Shown here piece after piece: positions 6,875 through 7,015 of a DNA stretch of 7,015 nt. A program made the position numbers and the translations under genes. Source of the DNA: Methylococcaceae bacterium NSP1-1 (GTDB lineage: Bacteria > Pseudomonadota > Gammaproteobacteria > Methylococcales > Methylomonadaceae); the NCBI GenBank assembly GCA_002256465.1, contig NQJG01000210.1, forward strand, positions 1 to 7,015, written 5' to 3'. Within the stretch, counting starts at the first letter, position 1, and the number at the start of each line of letters is the position of its first letter. Below the pieces are notes generated by a model that saw only the letters and a list, made by a program, of their open reading frames with translations, had not been told where the DNA came from and searched no databases.

Positions 6875-7015
6875 AACACGTCAGAACTATTTTCGACAAC
6901 GAATTACTTCAATCGGCCAAATCCTGCCGGTCGCGACTGGCTGCTTTATGGTGATCAATATGGCAAAATAAAGTTCGGCAATGTGCCAACAGCCGACCTT
7001 CACAATCACCAAAAG
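6875..7015 (+). CDS. Unidentified reading frame running off the right edge, 5' end unresolved
   Basis: The frame is open for 47 codons from just after a TGA (6872-6874) to the window end. It reads like coding sequence, for example FNRPNPAGRDWLLYGDQY followed by GKIKFGNVPTADLHNHQK, with higher GC than the spacer before it. There is no ATG, GTG or TTG in its first 40 codons, so the start is missing: the gene may be broken at its 5' end, begin in another frame (ATG 6850 opens a 34-codon frame in an overlapping phase), or be spurious. I do not recognise the family and assign no function. Confidence 0.3.

Noticed and set aside
6890..7015. Minus-strand frame at the right edge
   Set aside because: It is open but less protein-like than the + strand frame and overlaps it; no start or recognisable motif.

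Overview
The window holds the distal part of a Na+-translocating NADH:quinone oxidoreductase (Na+-NQR) operon, followed by a small-gene region and an exonuclease I gene. All recognised genes are on the + strand. The set of NqrB-F plus an NqrM-type maturation factor, a gammaproteobacterial-type SbcB, a DUF2845 protein and AT-leaning codon use suggests a moderately low-GC gammaproteobacterium. A methanotroph-like (Methylococcales) lineage is possible, but that is only an impression from protein similarity recalled from memory.

Layout: nqrB (5' end outside the window, 1-657), nqrC (650-1585), nqrD (1582-2262), nqrE (2262-2870) and nqrF (about 2881-4017) are packed with 1-8 nt overlaps or a 10 nt gap, as one transcription unit. 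A perfect 12-bp inverted repeat (4033-4066) closes it. Next come a secreted DUF2845 protein (4172-4501), an nqrM remnant (4664-4836), a two-CBS-domain protein (4886-5278) and exonuclease I (sbcB, 5280-6731), which starts 1 nt after the CBS stop codon. The last 284 bases hold no recognisable complete gene, but an unidentified reading frame runs off the right edge from 6875.

How the genes work together: NqrF oxidises NADH (FAD, 2Fe-2S), electrons pass through the NqrD/NqrE iron-sulfur centre and the covalent FMNs of NqrC and NqrB to quinone, and Na+ is pumped. NqrM is needed to build the NqrD/NqrE metal site. No apbE (the FMN transferase) lies between nqrF and nqrM, where many gammaproteobacteria carry it.

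The most notable observation is that two parts of this system look damaged. nqrF lacks its start codon and N-terminal membrane helix, with the reading frame resuming right after its ribosome binding site. nqrM has lost the linker between its first and second conserved cysteines and is out of frame. In addition, the FMN-accepting threonine of NqrC is a serine. Either this NQR is decaying or diverged, or the sequence carries small deletions introduced by assembly. No wholly new system was recognised.
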